From assembly GCA_964503085.1 (NCBI GenBank), contig CAZCYQ010000008.1:1-64000 (forward strand): a DNA stretch of 64,000 nucleotides, given 5' to 3'. Shown one piece after another: positions 56,065 through 64,000 of the stretch. Within the stretch, counting starts at the first letter, position 1, and the number at the start of each line of letters is the position of its first letter. The notes below the pieces were generated by a model. The model worked only from the letters and a program-made list of their open reading frames with translations, had not been told where the DNA came from and ran no database searches. Source of the stretch: Bin80 sp964503085. GTDB lineage: Bacteria; Bacteroidota; Rhodothermia; Rhodothermales; Bin80. The position numbers were made by a program, and so were the translations under genes.

Positions 56065-57403
56065 TGCATTCCGAGACCGCGTAGCATCCTACATGAAGCG
56101 CACAGCTCATGTAAGTTTGGATGAGCGCATACTCGTAGGGGTAAGTGGAGGCATGGATTCTGTTGTGTTGCTGGATGTTCTGGGAATGTTAGGGTACGAG
56201 TGTGAGGTGGTTCACATTAATTATCAGTTACGCGAACAGGAATCTGCCGCAGATGAAGCGCTTGTTCGTGAATTGTGTCTGCAACGAGAGTTGGACCTGC
56301 AGGTAAGGCACATTTGCGCGCGTACCCATGCTGCAGATACCGGATACTCGGTCCAGATGGTAGCACGTGACCTTCGATACGCGGCGTTTACTGAGATAGC
56401 ATTGCAGCAAGGCCTATCTGTTGTAACCGTGGCACATCACATGGATGACCAGGCGGAGTCGTTGTTGTTGAATCTTAATCGGGGCACAGGTCCAGAAGGC
56501 CTTGCTGTGATGCGCCCTGTTCGTCCACTGACAGAACAGGTCAATTTGGTGCGCCCGCTTCTGGGGGAGAGTAGAGCATCCATCCAAGCTTATGCAACCG
56601 CCAGGAATTTGAAATGGCGGGAGGATCACAGCAATAAGGACACAAAATACTTGCGTTCGAGGCTACGCGCGAGCGTTATGCCAAGCCTGAATGCCGAGAC
56701 ACTTGCGCGGAGTGCCAGGCTTGTAGCCGAATGGGTTGATGACGTAATCCGCCCAATGATCGATAGAAGTTTTTGTGAGGCTTCAAGTGGGCAGTCACTG
56801 TCAATTGAATATCTGAAGCAACTGCCGAATGTACTTGCCAGACGACTGGTGATTGAAGGACTCCGTAAGTGGTTACCGGGATCACCTGCAAATGAGACAC
56901 TCGCTGAAAGAATTCTGTCATTGGTGAATTCTCAGACTGGAAAACAAATTGAGGTGGGCGAGGGAGTGATTTGGCGGGATCGAACCCATCTTGTGTTTAC
57001 TGCCTCAGCCAAGCAAAAACGGACAGAAGGTACAGAACTGCTTTCCGAATGCACGGCAGTAGCAGTTCCAGGTGGACAGGTCCGACTCCATCTTACACAG
57101 AAGGAACCATCAAGTCTTTTTGATCCTGCAGGTGTTTGGCTCGATGCAGAAAAACTGACATTACCACTCACGGTTCGCCGCTGGCTTGCGGGTGACCGAA
57201 TGCGCCCCCTAGGGATGCAGGGCACAAAAAAGATCAGTGATCTGTTGACGGATGATGCTGTACCTGCGCAGGAGCGCAGGTCTGTGCCTGTGGTATGTAG
57301 TGGTTCGACGATTGCATGGGTCGTCGGGCATCGAATGGCGCACGAGTTTCGCGTAACCCCATCAACCCAACAGTATGCCAGACTCTATTACGAGCAAAAT
57401 TGA
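56048..57403 (+). CDS. tilS: tRNA(Ile)-lysidine synthase
   Basis: The 451-residue enzyme changes C34 of tRNA-Ile(CAU) to lysidine so that it reads AUA. The P-loop motif is VGVSGGMDSVVLL (about residues 28-40), followed by HINYQLREQESAADE, and the HHMDDQAESLLLNLNRGTG region. The C-terminal part with WLAGDRMRPLGMQGTKKISDLLTD is the family's tRNA-binding end. Length is normal. The ATG lies inside the mutL end (17-base overlap), and the stop overlaps the hpt start by 29 bases, so three genes are coupled. Confidence 0.96.
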   Translation: MKNPIDAFRDRVASYMKRTAHVSLDERILVGVSGGMDSVVLLDVLGMLGYECEVVHINYQLREQESAADEALVRELCLQRELDLQVRHICARTHAADTGYSVQMVARDLRYAAFTEIALQQGLSVVTVAHHMDDQAESLLLNLNRGTGPEGLAVMRPVRPLTEQVNLVRPLLGESRASIQAYATARNLKWREDHSNKDTKYLRSRLRASVMPSLNAETLARSARLVAEWVDDVIRPMIDRSFCEASSGQSLSIEYLKQLPNVLARRLVIEGLRKWLPGSPANETLAERILSLVNSQTGKQIEVGEGVIWRDRTHLVFTASAKQKRTEGTELLSECTAVAVPGGQVRLHLTQKEPSSLFDPAGVWLDAEKLTLPLTVRRWLAGDRMRPLGMQGTKKISDLLTDDAVPAQERRSVPVVCSGSTIAWVVGHRMAHEFRVTPSTQQYARLYYEQN

Positions 57404-57932
57404 GATCATACATGGCCATCGTTTGAGGTTGTTCAAGGATGCAAAGACCATCCAGGCGCGCGTTCGGGAGATCGGCAATGTCCTGACACAGTCACACTAC
57501 GGCAAGCACCCGATTGTTCTAGGTCTCATGCAAGGTGCCTTTGTATTTACAGCGGATCTTGTACGCGCCATAGACTTGCCCTGTACAGTGGATTTTTGGC
57601 GTCTTTCTTCCTACGGGACAGGTACCGAGAGCAGTCAATCCGTTCATGAACTCATGCCACCTACTGTACGACTCTGCGACCGCCATGTGATTCTGGTTGA
57701 TGACATTGTAGATAGCGGCAGAACGCTCACCCACGCACTTCGCAGGCTTGCCAAACATGCACCTCAGTCGATCACTGTCGTTGCCTTGTTGCAAAATGAA
57801 GCGAGTCCTGTTGCAGTAGATCACGTAGGTTTTATTTCCGGGGAAGACTTTGTTGTGGGATATGGCTTGGATGTTGCATATGAGTTGCGGGGACTGCCCG
57901 CACTCTACTATCTTGAAAATGGTAGAGTGTAA
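57375..57932 (+). CDS. hpt: Hypoxanthine phosphoribosyltransferase
   Basis: The 185-residue purine salvage enzyme makes IMP (or GMP) from hypoxanthine (or guanine) and PRPP. The PRPP-binding motif is HVILVDDIVDSGRTLTHAL (about residues 98-116), the flexible loop SSYGTGTES is at about 72-80, and the C-terminal region VVGYGLDVAYELRGLP matches the family end. tilS-hpt order is a common bacterial pairing; ftsH, which often follows, is not here. Start overlaps the tilS end by 29 bases. Confidence 0.95.
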   Translation: MPDSITSKIEIIHGHRLRLFKDAKTIQARVREIGNVLTQSHYGKHPIVLGLMQGAFVFTADLVRAIDLPCTVDFWRLSSYGTGTESSQSVHELMPPTVRLCDRHVILVDDIVDSGRTLTHALRRLAKHAPQSITVVALLQNEASPVAVDHVGFISGEDFVVGYGLDVAYELRGLPALYYLENGRV

Positions 57933-58014
57933 TAGAGTCTTGCAATTATCCGTAGAAAGGTGAATGGCAAATATGAGCGTAAATCCCGGAAAAGGGCGAC
58001 TGGAACGAGGAAAG

Positions 58015-59223
58015 ATGCTTCGCATTAAGCTGCTATTGGCGCCATTAATGGCGCTCATTCTTACGGGTTGTGGCGCTATACTACCTACAATTGCACCGGT
58101 AGTATGGCTGAATAAAAGCCACTTTGATGCCATATTGGAGGGCTTCTCCGAGTTACATGGCATTCGAGCGTCAGCTCTTGCCATTATGAAGGATGGCAAT
58201 GTCGTCTATGAGGGTGTGAGTGGTTTCATGGATGCCGGGCATAACACGCCCACAGTCTCAAACGTGATGATGCGAGTCGCGAGTGTTTCCAAATCCGTCA
58301 CAGCCGCTGCCATTCGTCAACTGGCTGCTGAAGGGTTGCTGGCGTTGGATGCGCGAGCCTTCGATCTTGGACAGCCGGAAGGCGGATTGCTAACCTTGCA
58401 GCCATTTCCTTCGCTTGGTGATGCTCGGCTAAGTGATATCACAGTAGAACACCTTCTCCTGCATAAAGCCGGCTGGGACAGAAATAGCGCAGCGGATTGG
58501 GTATTTCGAGAAATTGAGATAGCACGGACAATGTCAGTTTCCAGTCCGCCTGGAAGGGAGAATACGGTTCGCTATGTTTTAGGCAAGCCTTTACAATTTG
58601 ACCCTGGTTCTGAAACTGTCTACTCCAATGTCGGATATCTGGTATTAGGGCTTATAATTGAAAAGGTGTCGGGCAAGGACTATCTTACGTACGTGCGCGA
58701 GAATATCTTCGCCCCCCTTGGCATTCCTGCAGAAGACGTGATTCAGGCCCGTACGTTTCCCCAGGATCGTAGTATCAGGGAACCATGGTACGATGCTCCG
58801 GGGTTGGCTCGCAATGTGTTTGATCCAAATGGGCCGCCTGTAAGGCGGCCGGATGGAGGGTGGGATGCTGAGGCTAAGATCGCTGAGGCTGGACTGGTCA
58901 CCACGACAAGGGCTTTGCTTGAATTTGCTGACGAGTACGTGGTACGGGGTAGCAGAATCGGTAGCCGACGAATCGGTCGAGTGAGAAGCGGTTGGTGGGG
59001 TTGGCAAGGAGGAACCCTGTCTGGAACCAATTCGCTGGTATACCAGAGCGGTGGCGGGGTTAACTATGTTATTCTCTTTAATCGTCGAGCTGCCGCAAGC
59101 GACCGACTGTACCATGTCAGGCAGTTCATGGAAATATTGAACGCACGCTTGATGCTGCCAAGTTCTGCATCTTCTTCCGAGATGTTTGGAGGCGCTTCGA
59201 CTGGTCAGTATTTTGCCGAATAG
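58015..59223 (+). CDS. Beta-lactamase-fold serine hydrolase lipoprotein
   Basis: I choose ATG 58015, which gives 402 residues with a lipoprotein signal ending LILTGC (C19); an in-frame ATG at 57964 adds a hydrophilic stretch that would spoil the signal. The catalytic motif is S90-V-S-K93 in MRVASVSKSV, and Y-S-N appears in ETVYSNVGYLVLGL. The third motif is weak (QSGGGVNYVI near the end). The family includes DD-peptidases, esterases and lactonases, so no substrate is assigned. It is a distant relative of the N-terminal half of the fusion protein at 13534-15831. Confidence 0.87.
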   Translation: MLRIKLLLAPLMALILTGCGAILPTIAPVVWLNKSHFDAILEGFSELHGIRASALAIMKDGNVVYEGVSGFMDAGHNTPTVSNVMMRVASVSKSVTAAAIRQLAAEGLLALDARAFDLGQPEGGLLTLQPFPSLGDARLSDITVEHLLLHKAGWDRNSAADWVFREIEIARTMSVSSPPGRENTVRYVLGKPLQFDPGSETVYSNVGYLVLGLIIEKVSGKDYLTYVRENIFAPLGIPAEDVIQARTFPQDRSIREPWYDAPGLARNVFDPNGPPVRRPDGGWDAEAKIAEAGLVTTTRALLEFADEYVVRGSRIGSRRIGRVRSGWWGWQGGTLSGTNSLVYQSGGGVNYVILFNRRAAASDRLYHVRQFMEILNARLMLPSSASSSEMFGGASTGQYFAE

Positions 59224-59469
59224 GAGATACGAAAGCCCAAGATCTCGGAAGCGAATCAGCAAGAGTTCTGGGAATTCTGCAATCAATTTGCATAGTGAAG
59301 TAAGGGGGGTGTACACGTGTGTACCCATCAGCACCGACCACAATCCAGGTCATATAGGACCAACTAACAAGGAAAAAGCGCATTCCACGGCACATGCTTC
59401 AAGATAGTTGACAATGAGACATGAGGAAATTATGTTGTAACTTGTGTGTCATGTCATAAATTGATCAAA

Positions 59470-60420
59470 ATGAACCAGAGTTTTAGCCGTAGAAGTTTTC
59501 TGAAAACCGCTGGATTAGCTGCCGGTGTTGCGGTAATTCCACGCCGTTTTCTTTTCGCTTCGTCACCCGTAAAAGTCGGTGCGATTTCATACAGCTTTCG
59601 TCAGATTCCCGGCAGCGCAGAGGAAATCCTTGGGTACATGCAGACTCTTGGACTTAATGCGGTGGAGTTAATGGGGGGACCGGCGGAAGCGTACGCAGGA
59701 GCTCCGGATCCGGGCCCGAGACCCCGACATCCGGAATCTATGACCCAGGAGGAAAGGTCGAATTATGTGGCTGCCAGGGCAGCAGCGCAACAGGAAACAC
59801 AGAAGTGGCGTCGCAGCGCTCCCATGGAGAAGTTTGCTGAGTTGGGGGATATGTTCAGAGATGGGGGCGTAGAAGTAGATATCCTGAAATTAGGCAACCC
59901 GAATTGGTTTGCGGAGGATATAGATTATGCCTACAGGGCGGCAAAAGCGATCGGTGCACGTGGGGTTTCTTTCGAAATCTCGGCGCGTTCATCCAAGATA
60001 ATGGCTCCATTCGCTACAAAGCACGGCCTCCTCAATGGTATGCACAACCATTTACAGGTAGCCAACGAGGATTTTGACTTTGACGAGTACCTCTCCCATT
60101 CGCCGAACAATATGCTGAACCTGGACATAGGGCATTATGTAGCTGCGCTTGGGACTTCCCCCATTCCCGTGATCAAGAAATATCACGACCGGATTAGCCA
60201 CTTACATTTAAAGGACCGCAAAACCCCTGAAAATGGACAGGATAATGTTGCATGGGGAACGGGAGACACGCCGATTGGCGAAGTTTTACGCCTGTTGCGG
60301 GATGAGAATTACCCCATTCCGGCTATGATTGAACTGGAGTACCCAATTCCAGAAGATTCCAGCGTAATGGAGGAAATGGCCAAGTGTGCTGACTACTGCC
60401 GGGAGGCCTTGGAATCATAG
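59470..60420 (+). CDS. TAT-exported sugar phosphate isomerase/epimerase-like protein
   Basis: The 316-residue protein starts at ATG 59470 with a twin-arginine signal (SRRSFLKTAGLAAG). The remaining part is an AP-endonuclease-2-type TIM barrel: VGAISYSFRQIPGSAEEILGYMQTLGLNAVEL near the start, then GLLNGMHNHLQ, LDIGHYVA and HLHLKDRKT, which hold the usual metal-binding H, D, H and E residues. Exported members are common in Bacteroidota and Planctomycetota and probably act on sugars. The Gfo/Idh protein at 21242-22528 is also TAT-exported but not linked. Its 3-prime end overlaps the reverse HD gene by 6 bases. Confidence 0.88.
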   Translation: MNQSFSRRSFLKTAGLAAGVAVIPRRFLFASSPVKVGAISYSFRQIPGSAEEILGYMQTLGLNAVELMGGPAEAYAGAPDPGPRPRHPESMTQEERSNYVAARAAAQQETQKWRRSAPMEKFAELGDMFRDGGVEVDILKLGNPNWFAEDIDYAYRAAKAIGARGVSFEISARSSKIMAPFATKHGLLNGMHNHLQVANEDFDFDEYLSHSPNNMLNLDIGHYVAALGTSPIPVIKKYHDRISHLHLKDRKTPENGQDNVAWGTGDTPIGEVLRLLRDENYPIPAMIELEYPIPEDSSVMEEMAKCADYCREALES

Positions 60421-61689
60421 CGGCAGGTTGGCTGCTTTCAAGTGGCAGAGGTACGGCTTTTCAGTGAAGTGTACTAGTGCATTAATTGCAGCAAGATCAG
60501 CTTGATTGTCAAGCTCCCGAAGATGCCCCCGCGCATCCAGGATGCGCACGACTCCTTCATCTGGTTCATAAGCGGCATGTCTTGACTTACCTACTGTTAG
60601 GTAGTATGTATGTGCATCGGGAGTGCTGATCCCGATTTTCTTCAGTGTCTGACTTACGCGAACCTGCCATTCAGTGAGTAACTCCTGTGCAGGTACTTCA
60701 GTGAGGAATGTACATCGAAACAGGTCTCGATTGATGATACGCCGTGATAAGTCCGCAAGTATGGGGTCTGTACTCCGACACCATTGCTTCAGACTGCAGG
60801 TTACTTCAGCGTCATCCAAACTCAGGAATCGATCCAATACCTCATCCTCCGAGAGTCTTGATGCATCAATTTTTCGTTCCAGGAACCAGCGCAATGCTGA
60901 TGAGATGCCAGACACAGCTTCGTCATTGCTGACATTAATCAAGTGCCGTGCACGGCGGATCGCACCGCGGAGCACGAAATCAGCTGCAACCACCGTCTTG
61001 TGCAGGTAAACCTGCCAGTACATCAACCGCCGGGCTATGAGTACGTTTTCGACTGCGTAAATTCCTTTCGACTCAATAGCAAGACAGGATCCTTTTCCTC
61101 CATCTTTAGGGTAAACACACAGTGTACGCAATATACGCTCAATACCAATTCTACCTTCAACCACCCCTGTAAAATGTGAATCCCTGCATAAATAATCCAA
61201 ACGATCCATATCCAGTTGACTCGATATCAAGTCGCAAAAGAACGGACGCTCATAGGTGCCGTCCAGCATCTGGATTGCCATGTCGATCGGCGGACCAATC
61301 CGTGATTCAAGTCTCCGCATGAGGGCTAAACTTATTTTCTCATGTGGTGTATCGCAAACCAGATCATACTCGAGCGTATGGGAATAGGGCCCATGGCCAA
61401 TGTCGTGCAGCAGAATGGCGGCCATAGCTGCCAGTCTTTCATCTTCCGTGATGGGAGTTCCTTTGGCGGCCAAACTGTCCAGGGCATCGGACATTAATGC
61501 CATTGCACCCAAGGCGTGTGGAAAACGACTGTGTTCAGCGGCAGGGAAAACAATTAGTCCCAGACCAAGTTGCTTGATACGTCTGAGCCGCTGAACCTCG
61601 CGCGATTCAAGCAGTGGCTGAATTATCTTTCGGGGCACTCTGATGAACCCGTGAACAGGATCCGAAAGGACTATGACATTGCGTGTCAT
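60415..61689 (-). CDS. HD-domain phosphohydrolase
   Basis: The 424-residue protein starts DPVHGFIRV, typical of the YwfO/SAMHD1-like dNTPase branch, and has H58, the H95-D96 of AAILLHDIGHGPYSHTLE, and the later aspartate in MDRLDYLCRDS. All four metal ligands of the HD site are present. The rest is helical with a short C-terminal beta region. dNTP hydrolysis is likely from the family, but regulators are unknown. It converges on the isomerase-like gene and diverges from the polysaccharide deacetylase-like gene by 97 bases. Confidence 0.9.
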   Translation of the reverse strand: MTRNVIVLSDPVHGFIRVPRKIIQPLLESREVQRLRRIKQLGLGLIVFPAAEHSRFPHALGAMALMSDALDSLAAKGTPITEDERLAAMAAILLHDIGHGPYSHTLEYDLVCDTPHEKISLALMRRLESRIGPPIDMAIQMLDGTYERPFFCDLISSQLDMDRLDYLCRDSHFTGVVEGRIGIERILRTLCVYPKDGGKGSCLAIESKGIYAVENVLIARRLMYWQVYLHKTVVAADFVLRGAIRRARHLINVSNDEAVSGISSALRWFLERKIDASRLSEDEVLDRFLSLDDAEVTCSLKQWCRSTDPILADLSRRIINRDLFRCTFLTEVPAQELLTEWQVRVSQTLKKIGISTPDAHTYYLTVGKSRHAAYEPDEGVVRILDARGHLRELDNQADLAAINALVHFTEKPYLCHLKAANLPL

Positions 61690-61786
61690 TGCAGGTTGGG
61701 GCGATTCTCCGACTCGTCACCGAATGAATGCGCACGCTGCTGTAATTTGATCTTCCAAAGTGATAACACTAAGCAGATAACTACTG

Positions 61787-63199
61787 ATGATGGCTGCACT
61801 ACCCGTGTGCATTGAAGTAAGCCAAGACTATTGGCCAAAGGCAAAGTACGCCATCCGCATGTTACTTGAGCCACTTGGTTTGGGTCCGATTTTCAAGCCA
61901 CGGAGTGAACTGCGTGGTCATGGCTTGTACTATGGACATAACCCTGCCAGTCTGCCTTCAATGATAACTGTATTACCATTGGCGCACAATGCCGAAGAAT
62001 TTTATGATGATTTTACTCCCATAGATGTGGCTTCCATATGCTGGAGCGAGTATGCTGATTTTAGTGTGCCAGTTCTTTTCTCGTCAGAGGCGGGGGACGA
62101 CCTCGTTGCTTCGGCTTTCTACTGGCTCTCGGGTTGGCAGGAATTCACCGTAAACGAACGTGATCAGCATGGCCGGTTTCCACATAAAGCGTCACTTCAA
62201 GCGATACTTGAAGTGACACGACTGCCTGTCGTAGATTGCTATCGAATGCTGTTAAGAGAACGATTAGAGGGTGCTGGGATTAATACGGATCTGCGGAAAT
62301 GGGCCGAGAAGGATTGGGCATTTTGTCCTACGATTGATGTTGACTATCTTCGGCACTGGCGTTTCGGAATGATTTTTCGGGAAAAAGTTGAATATTTTCT
62401 GTTGAATCGTCGAAAAGTCAGTGTAGGTGAGCGTTGGCGTCGGCTGTTCCAGTTTATCCGTAGTTACTTTAGTCGGGGCGATGCATTTAAGATTGCCTTG
62501 CGTAACATGTATCATGCGATTCGGGCTTATGGTAGCGCCACAATTTTTTTGAAAGCAGCAGCACACGGTCCTAATGATGTAAGTTATCAACTGGGTCAAC
62601 CCTTTCTTAGCAAACTGCTGACTGATCTCTCTTCTGATTGCTTTGAAGTTGGCCTTCATCCAAGCTATCATGCATATACGCATGCTGCTTATCTGCGCAG
62701 CGAGCGTAGTGCGCTTACTGAAATTATCGGAACAGGGCCTGTAAGTGTTAGGCAGCATTTTTTGCGCTATGACTCTGCGATAACGCCCCACATCCAGGAG
62801 GCGATCGGTTTTAGAATTGATTCATCTCTTGGTTTTGCGGAATGTGCCGGGTTTAGAAACGGCACCTGTATGCCATTTCTTAGGTATGATCCCGTGAGAA
62901 ACAAGGTGATGGATATTTGGGAAATGCCGCTATTGTTTATGGATGGAGCATTGTTTAATCGACAGAAGTATGGAGCGGCTGATGCCATTCAGGAAAGTAC
63001 AGAACTCCTCAAGCTATGCCAGACATTTGGCGGGGTTGCCGTTGGTCTTTGGCACAATGTCATTGGCGAAGAATTAGATTATCCCGGGTGGGAGGAGCAC
63101 TTTGAGAAGATGTTGAGGTGGAGTAGTGCCCAAGGGGCACATATTGCCTCCTTACGAGACGCTCTTGGCGCATGGACAGGTTACCCAATTGCCAACTAA
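61787..63199 (+). CDS. Polysaccharide-deacetylase-like protein (DUF7033 type)
   Basis: The 470-residue protein has an N-terminal domain of about 120 residues (start PVCIEVSQDYWPKAKYAIRMLL) like DUF7033, then a C-terminal NodB-like barrel. Landmarks are FCPTIDVDYLRHWR (aspartate of the metal site), FEVGLHPSYHAYTH, SVRQHFLRYD and DSSLGFAECAGFRNGTCMPF. The order D, H-x3-H, R-Q-H, D-x-S fits carbohydrate esterase family 4 relatives. A role in cell-surface polysaccharide processing is inferred. mutS begins 45 bases after its stop. Confidence 0.8.
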   Translation: MMAALPVCIEVSQDYWPKAKYAIRMLLEPLGLGPIFKPRSELRGHGLYYGHNPASLPSMITVLPLAHNAEEFYDDFTPIDVASICWSEYADFSVPVLFSSEAGDDLVASAFYWLSGWQEFTVNERDQHGRFPHKASLQAILEVTRLPVVDCYRMLLRERLEGAGINTDLRKWAEKDWAFCPTIDVDYLRHWRFGMIFREKVEYFLLNRRKVSVGERWRRLFQFIRSYFSRGDAFKIALRNMYHAIRAYGSATIFLKAAAHGPNDVSYQLGQPFLSKLLTDLSSDCFEVGLHPSYHAYTHAAYLRSERSALTEIIGTGPVSVRQHFLRYDSAITPHIQEAIGFRIDSSLGFAECAGFRNGTCMPFLRYDPVRNKVMDIWEMPLLFMDGALFNRQKYGAADAIQESTELLKLCQTFGGVAVGLWHNVIGEELDYPGWEEHFEKMLRWSSAQGAHIASLRDALGAWTGYPIAN

Positions 63200-63236
63200 G
63201 GGAAAATGTGTCACGGTTTAGACAATATTTATTTAC

Positions 63237-63252
63237 TGTGACTCATGTCACG
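63237..63252. promoter_or_regulatory. CRP/FNR-like palindrome over the mutS start
   Basis: TGTGA-CTCATG-TCACG fits the CRP/FNR-family consensus TGTGA-N6-TCACA in 9 of 10 positions and covers the ATG of mutS (63245). A further half-site (TGTCACGG, 63207 onward) lies about 30 bases upstream and can pair with ACTGTGAC. Chance is not excluded. Confidence 0.25.
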
Positions 63253-64000
63253 AAGGAAAAGAGGTCAGACGCCGCTCATGCGGCAGTATTACCGGATTAA
63301 GGCGGAACATCCGGACACGCTTCTATTGTTTCGGATGGGCGATTTCTACGAGACATTTGAGGAAGATGCTCTCAAAGCAAGTGACGTGTTGGGTATTGTG
63401 CTTACCAAACGTGCAAATGGTGCGGCAAAGAGTGTACCGCTCGCTGGATTTCCTCATCACGCACTCGAAAATCATCTCCCGAAACTGGTTGAAGCAGGAC
63501 TAAGGGTCGCGATTTGTGAGCAACTTGAGGACCCAAAATCGACACGATCTCTGGTCAAGCGGGGCGTGACCGAAATCGTTACGCCCGGAGTATCCCTTCG
63601 GGATCAGATGCTGTCTCCAAAACAGGCGAACTACCTGGTGGCGGTACACTTTGGGAAGAAGCAGGTAGTGGGAGTGGCTTACGTGGATGCATCCACTGGC
63701 GAGTTCATACTCACAGAAGTTGATCAGTCCAGACTGGATGATCTGTTAAAGAGCATCGAACCGGCAGAAATCCTTGTTAACAAAGCTGCGCAAGAGTCTG
63801 TACGCGCATTCCGGGATCAAGGCTACATGGTTACGCCTCGTGAGGATTGGGTGTTTGATCCTGATTTTGCCACCACTACACTACTTGAACACTTTGGTAC
63901 ACACTCTTTGAAAGGTTTTGGGATTTCAGGGTTGAGAGAGGGGGTTGTTGCAGCAGGTGCAGTACTCCATTACTTGATCGAAACGCAAAAGAGTAAACCA
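63245..64000 (+). CDS. mutS: DNA mismatch repair protein MutS, N-terminal part (runs off the window)
   Basis: 252 codons are present with no stop. The N-terminal mismatch-binding domain is clear: TPLMRQYYRIKAEHPDTLLLFRMGDFYETFEEDA (read in parts) with the F-x-E loop motif region, then PLAGFPHHALENHLPKLVEAGLRVAICEQ. The connector domain follows with VGVAYVDASTGEF. The ATPase and clamp parts lie beyond the right edge. Together with mutL at 54274 this gives the core of a MutS/MutL system. No MutH is seen. Confidence 0.96.
   Translation, partial: MSRRKRGQTPLMRQYYRIKAEHPDTLLLFRMGDFYETFEEDALKASDVLGIVLTKRANGAAKSVPLAGFPHHALENHLPKLVEAGLRVAICEQLEDPKSTRSLVKRGVTEIVTPGVSLRDQMLSPKQANYLVAVHFGKKQVVGVAYVDASTGEFILTEVDQSRLDDLLKSIEPAEILVNKAAQESVRAFRDQGYMVTPREDWVFDPDFATTTLLEHFGTHSLKGFGISGLREGVVAAGAVLHYLIETQKSKP

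Noticed and set aside
57519..58199. Reverse 226-codon open frame across hpt and the serine hydrolase start
   Set aside because: It overlaps two recognised genes on the other strand and has no conserved features.

Overview
The window is chromosomal DNA of mid-range GC from a member of the Bacteroidota/Rhodothermota lineage. This rests on gene content: a type IX secretion (T9SS) PorU-PorV pair, C-terminal T9SS-type sorting domains, a MutL without the endonuclease motif, an RpoB with a lineage-type insertion, many secreted lipoproteins and beta-barrels, and few Shine-Dalgarno sequences (AGGAG before position 27255 is an exception). A Rhodothermales-like marine heterotroph is my best inference, but no marker in the window fixes the genus.

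Layout. 1-11.7 kb is the classic tuf/tRNA-Trp/secE/nusG/rplKAJL/rpoBC transcription-translation block, all forward. 11.7-15.8 kb (reverse) holds two unusual fusions: an NCS2 nucleobase permease with an RsbW-like ATPase-fold tail, and a serine-hydrolase/VanX-type dipeptidase lipoprotein. 15.8-16.4 kb is non-coding and contains a broken ISL3-type transposase relic. 16.4-24 kb is a mixed housekeeping and accessory stretch: MOSC protein, HNH nuclease, DUF3592-like protein, MsrP, methyltransferase, AlkD-like HEAT protein, a Gfo/Idh oxidoreductase coupled to an LVIVD propeller. 24-27 kb is a reverse gap-pgk-glycosyltransferase operon. 27.2-31.3 kb is a forward run of TPR membrane protein, NtrC-type regulator, secreted barrel protein and LolD-like ATPase, the last three overlapping. 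31.3-33.4 kb looks like a small insertion with a TlpA-type lipoprotein. 33.4-37.3 kb holds nadA, a beta-barrel, a LON-domain protein and an MBL hydrolase.

37.4-50.4 kb is the most interesting region: porU, porV, an M6-like secreted protein that has lost its zinc site, a HExxH/TolB-propeller/barrel giant, a TlpA-like thioredoxin and a DUF5683-like membrane protein, tightly packed on one strand. 50.5-59 kb continues with a dicarboxylate symporter, tRNA-Arg(CCG), a CPBP protease, cdsA, a 67-aa membrane protein, mutL, tilS, hpt and a second serine-hydrolase lipoprotein. 59-64 kb has a TAT-exported sugar isomerase-like protein, an HD phosphohydrolase, a polysaccharide-deacetylase-like protein and the start of mutS, which runs off the end.

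No rRNA, CRISPR array, intact insertion sequence, prophage or recognisable defence system is visible. The strongest candidates for something undescribed are the permease-ATPase fusion, the dead M6-like protein in the T9SS cluster, the 11-residue repeat expansion in RpoB, and the tandem hairpins between rplK and rplA.
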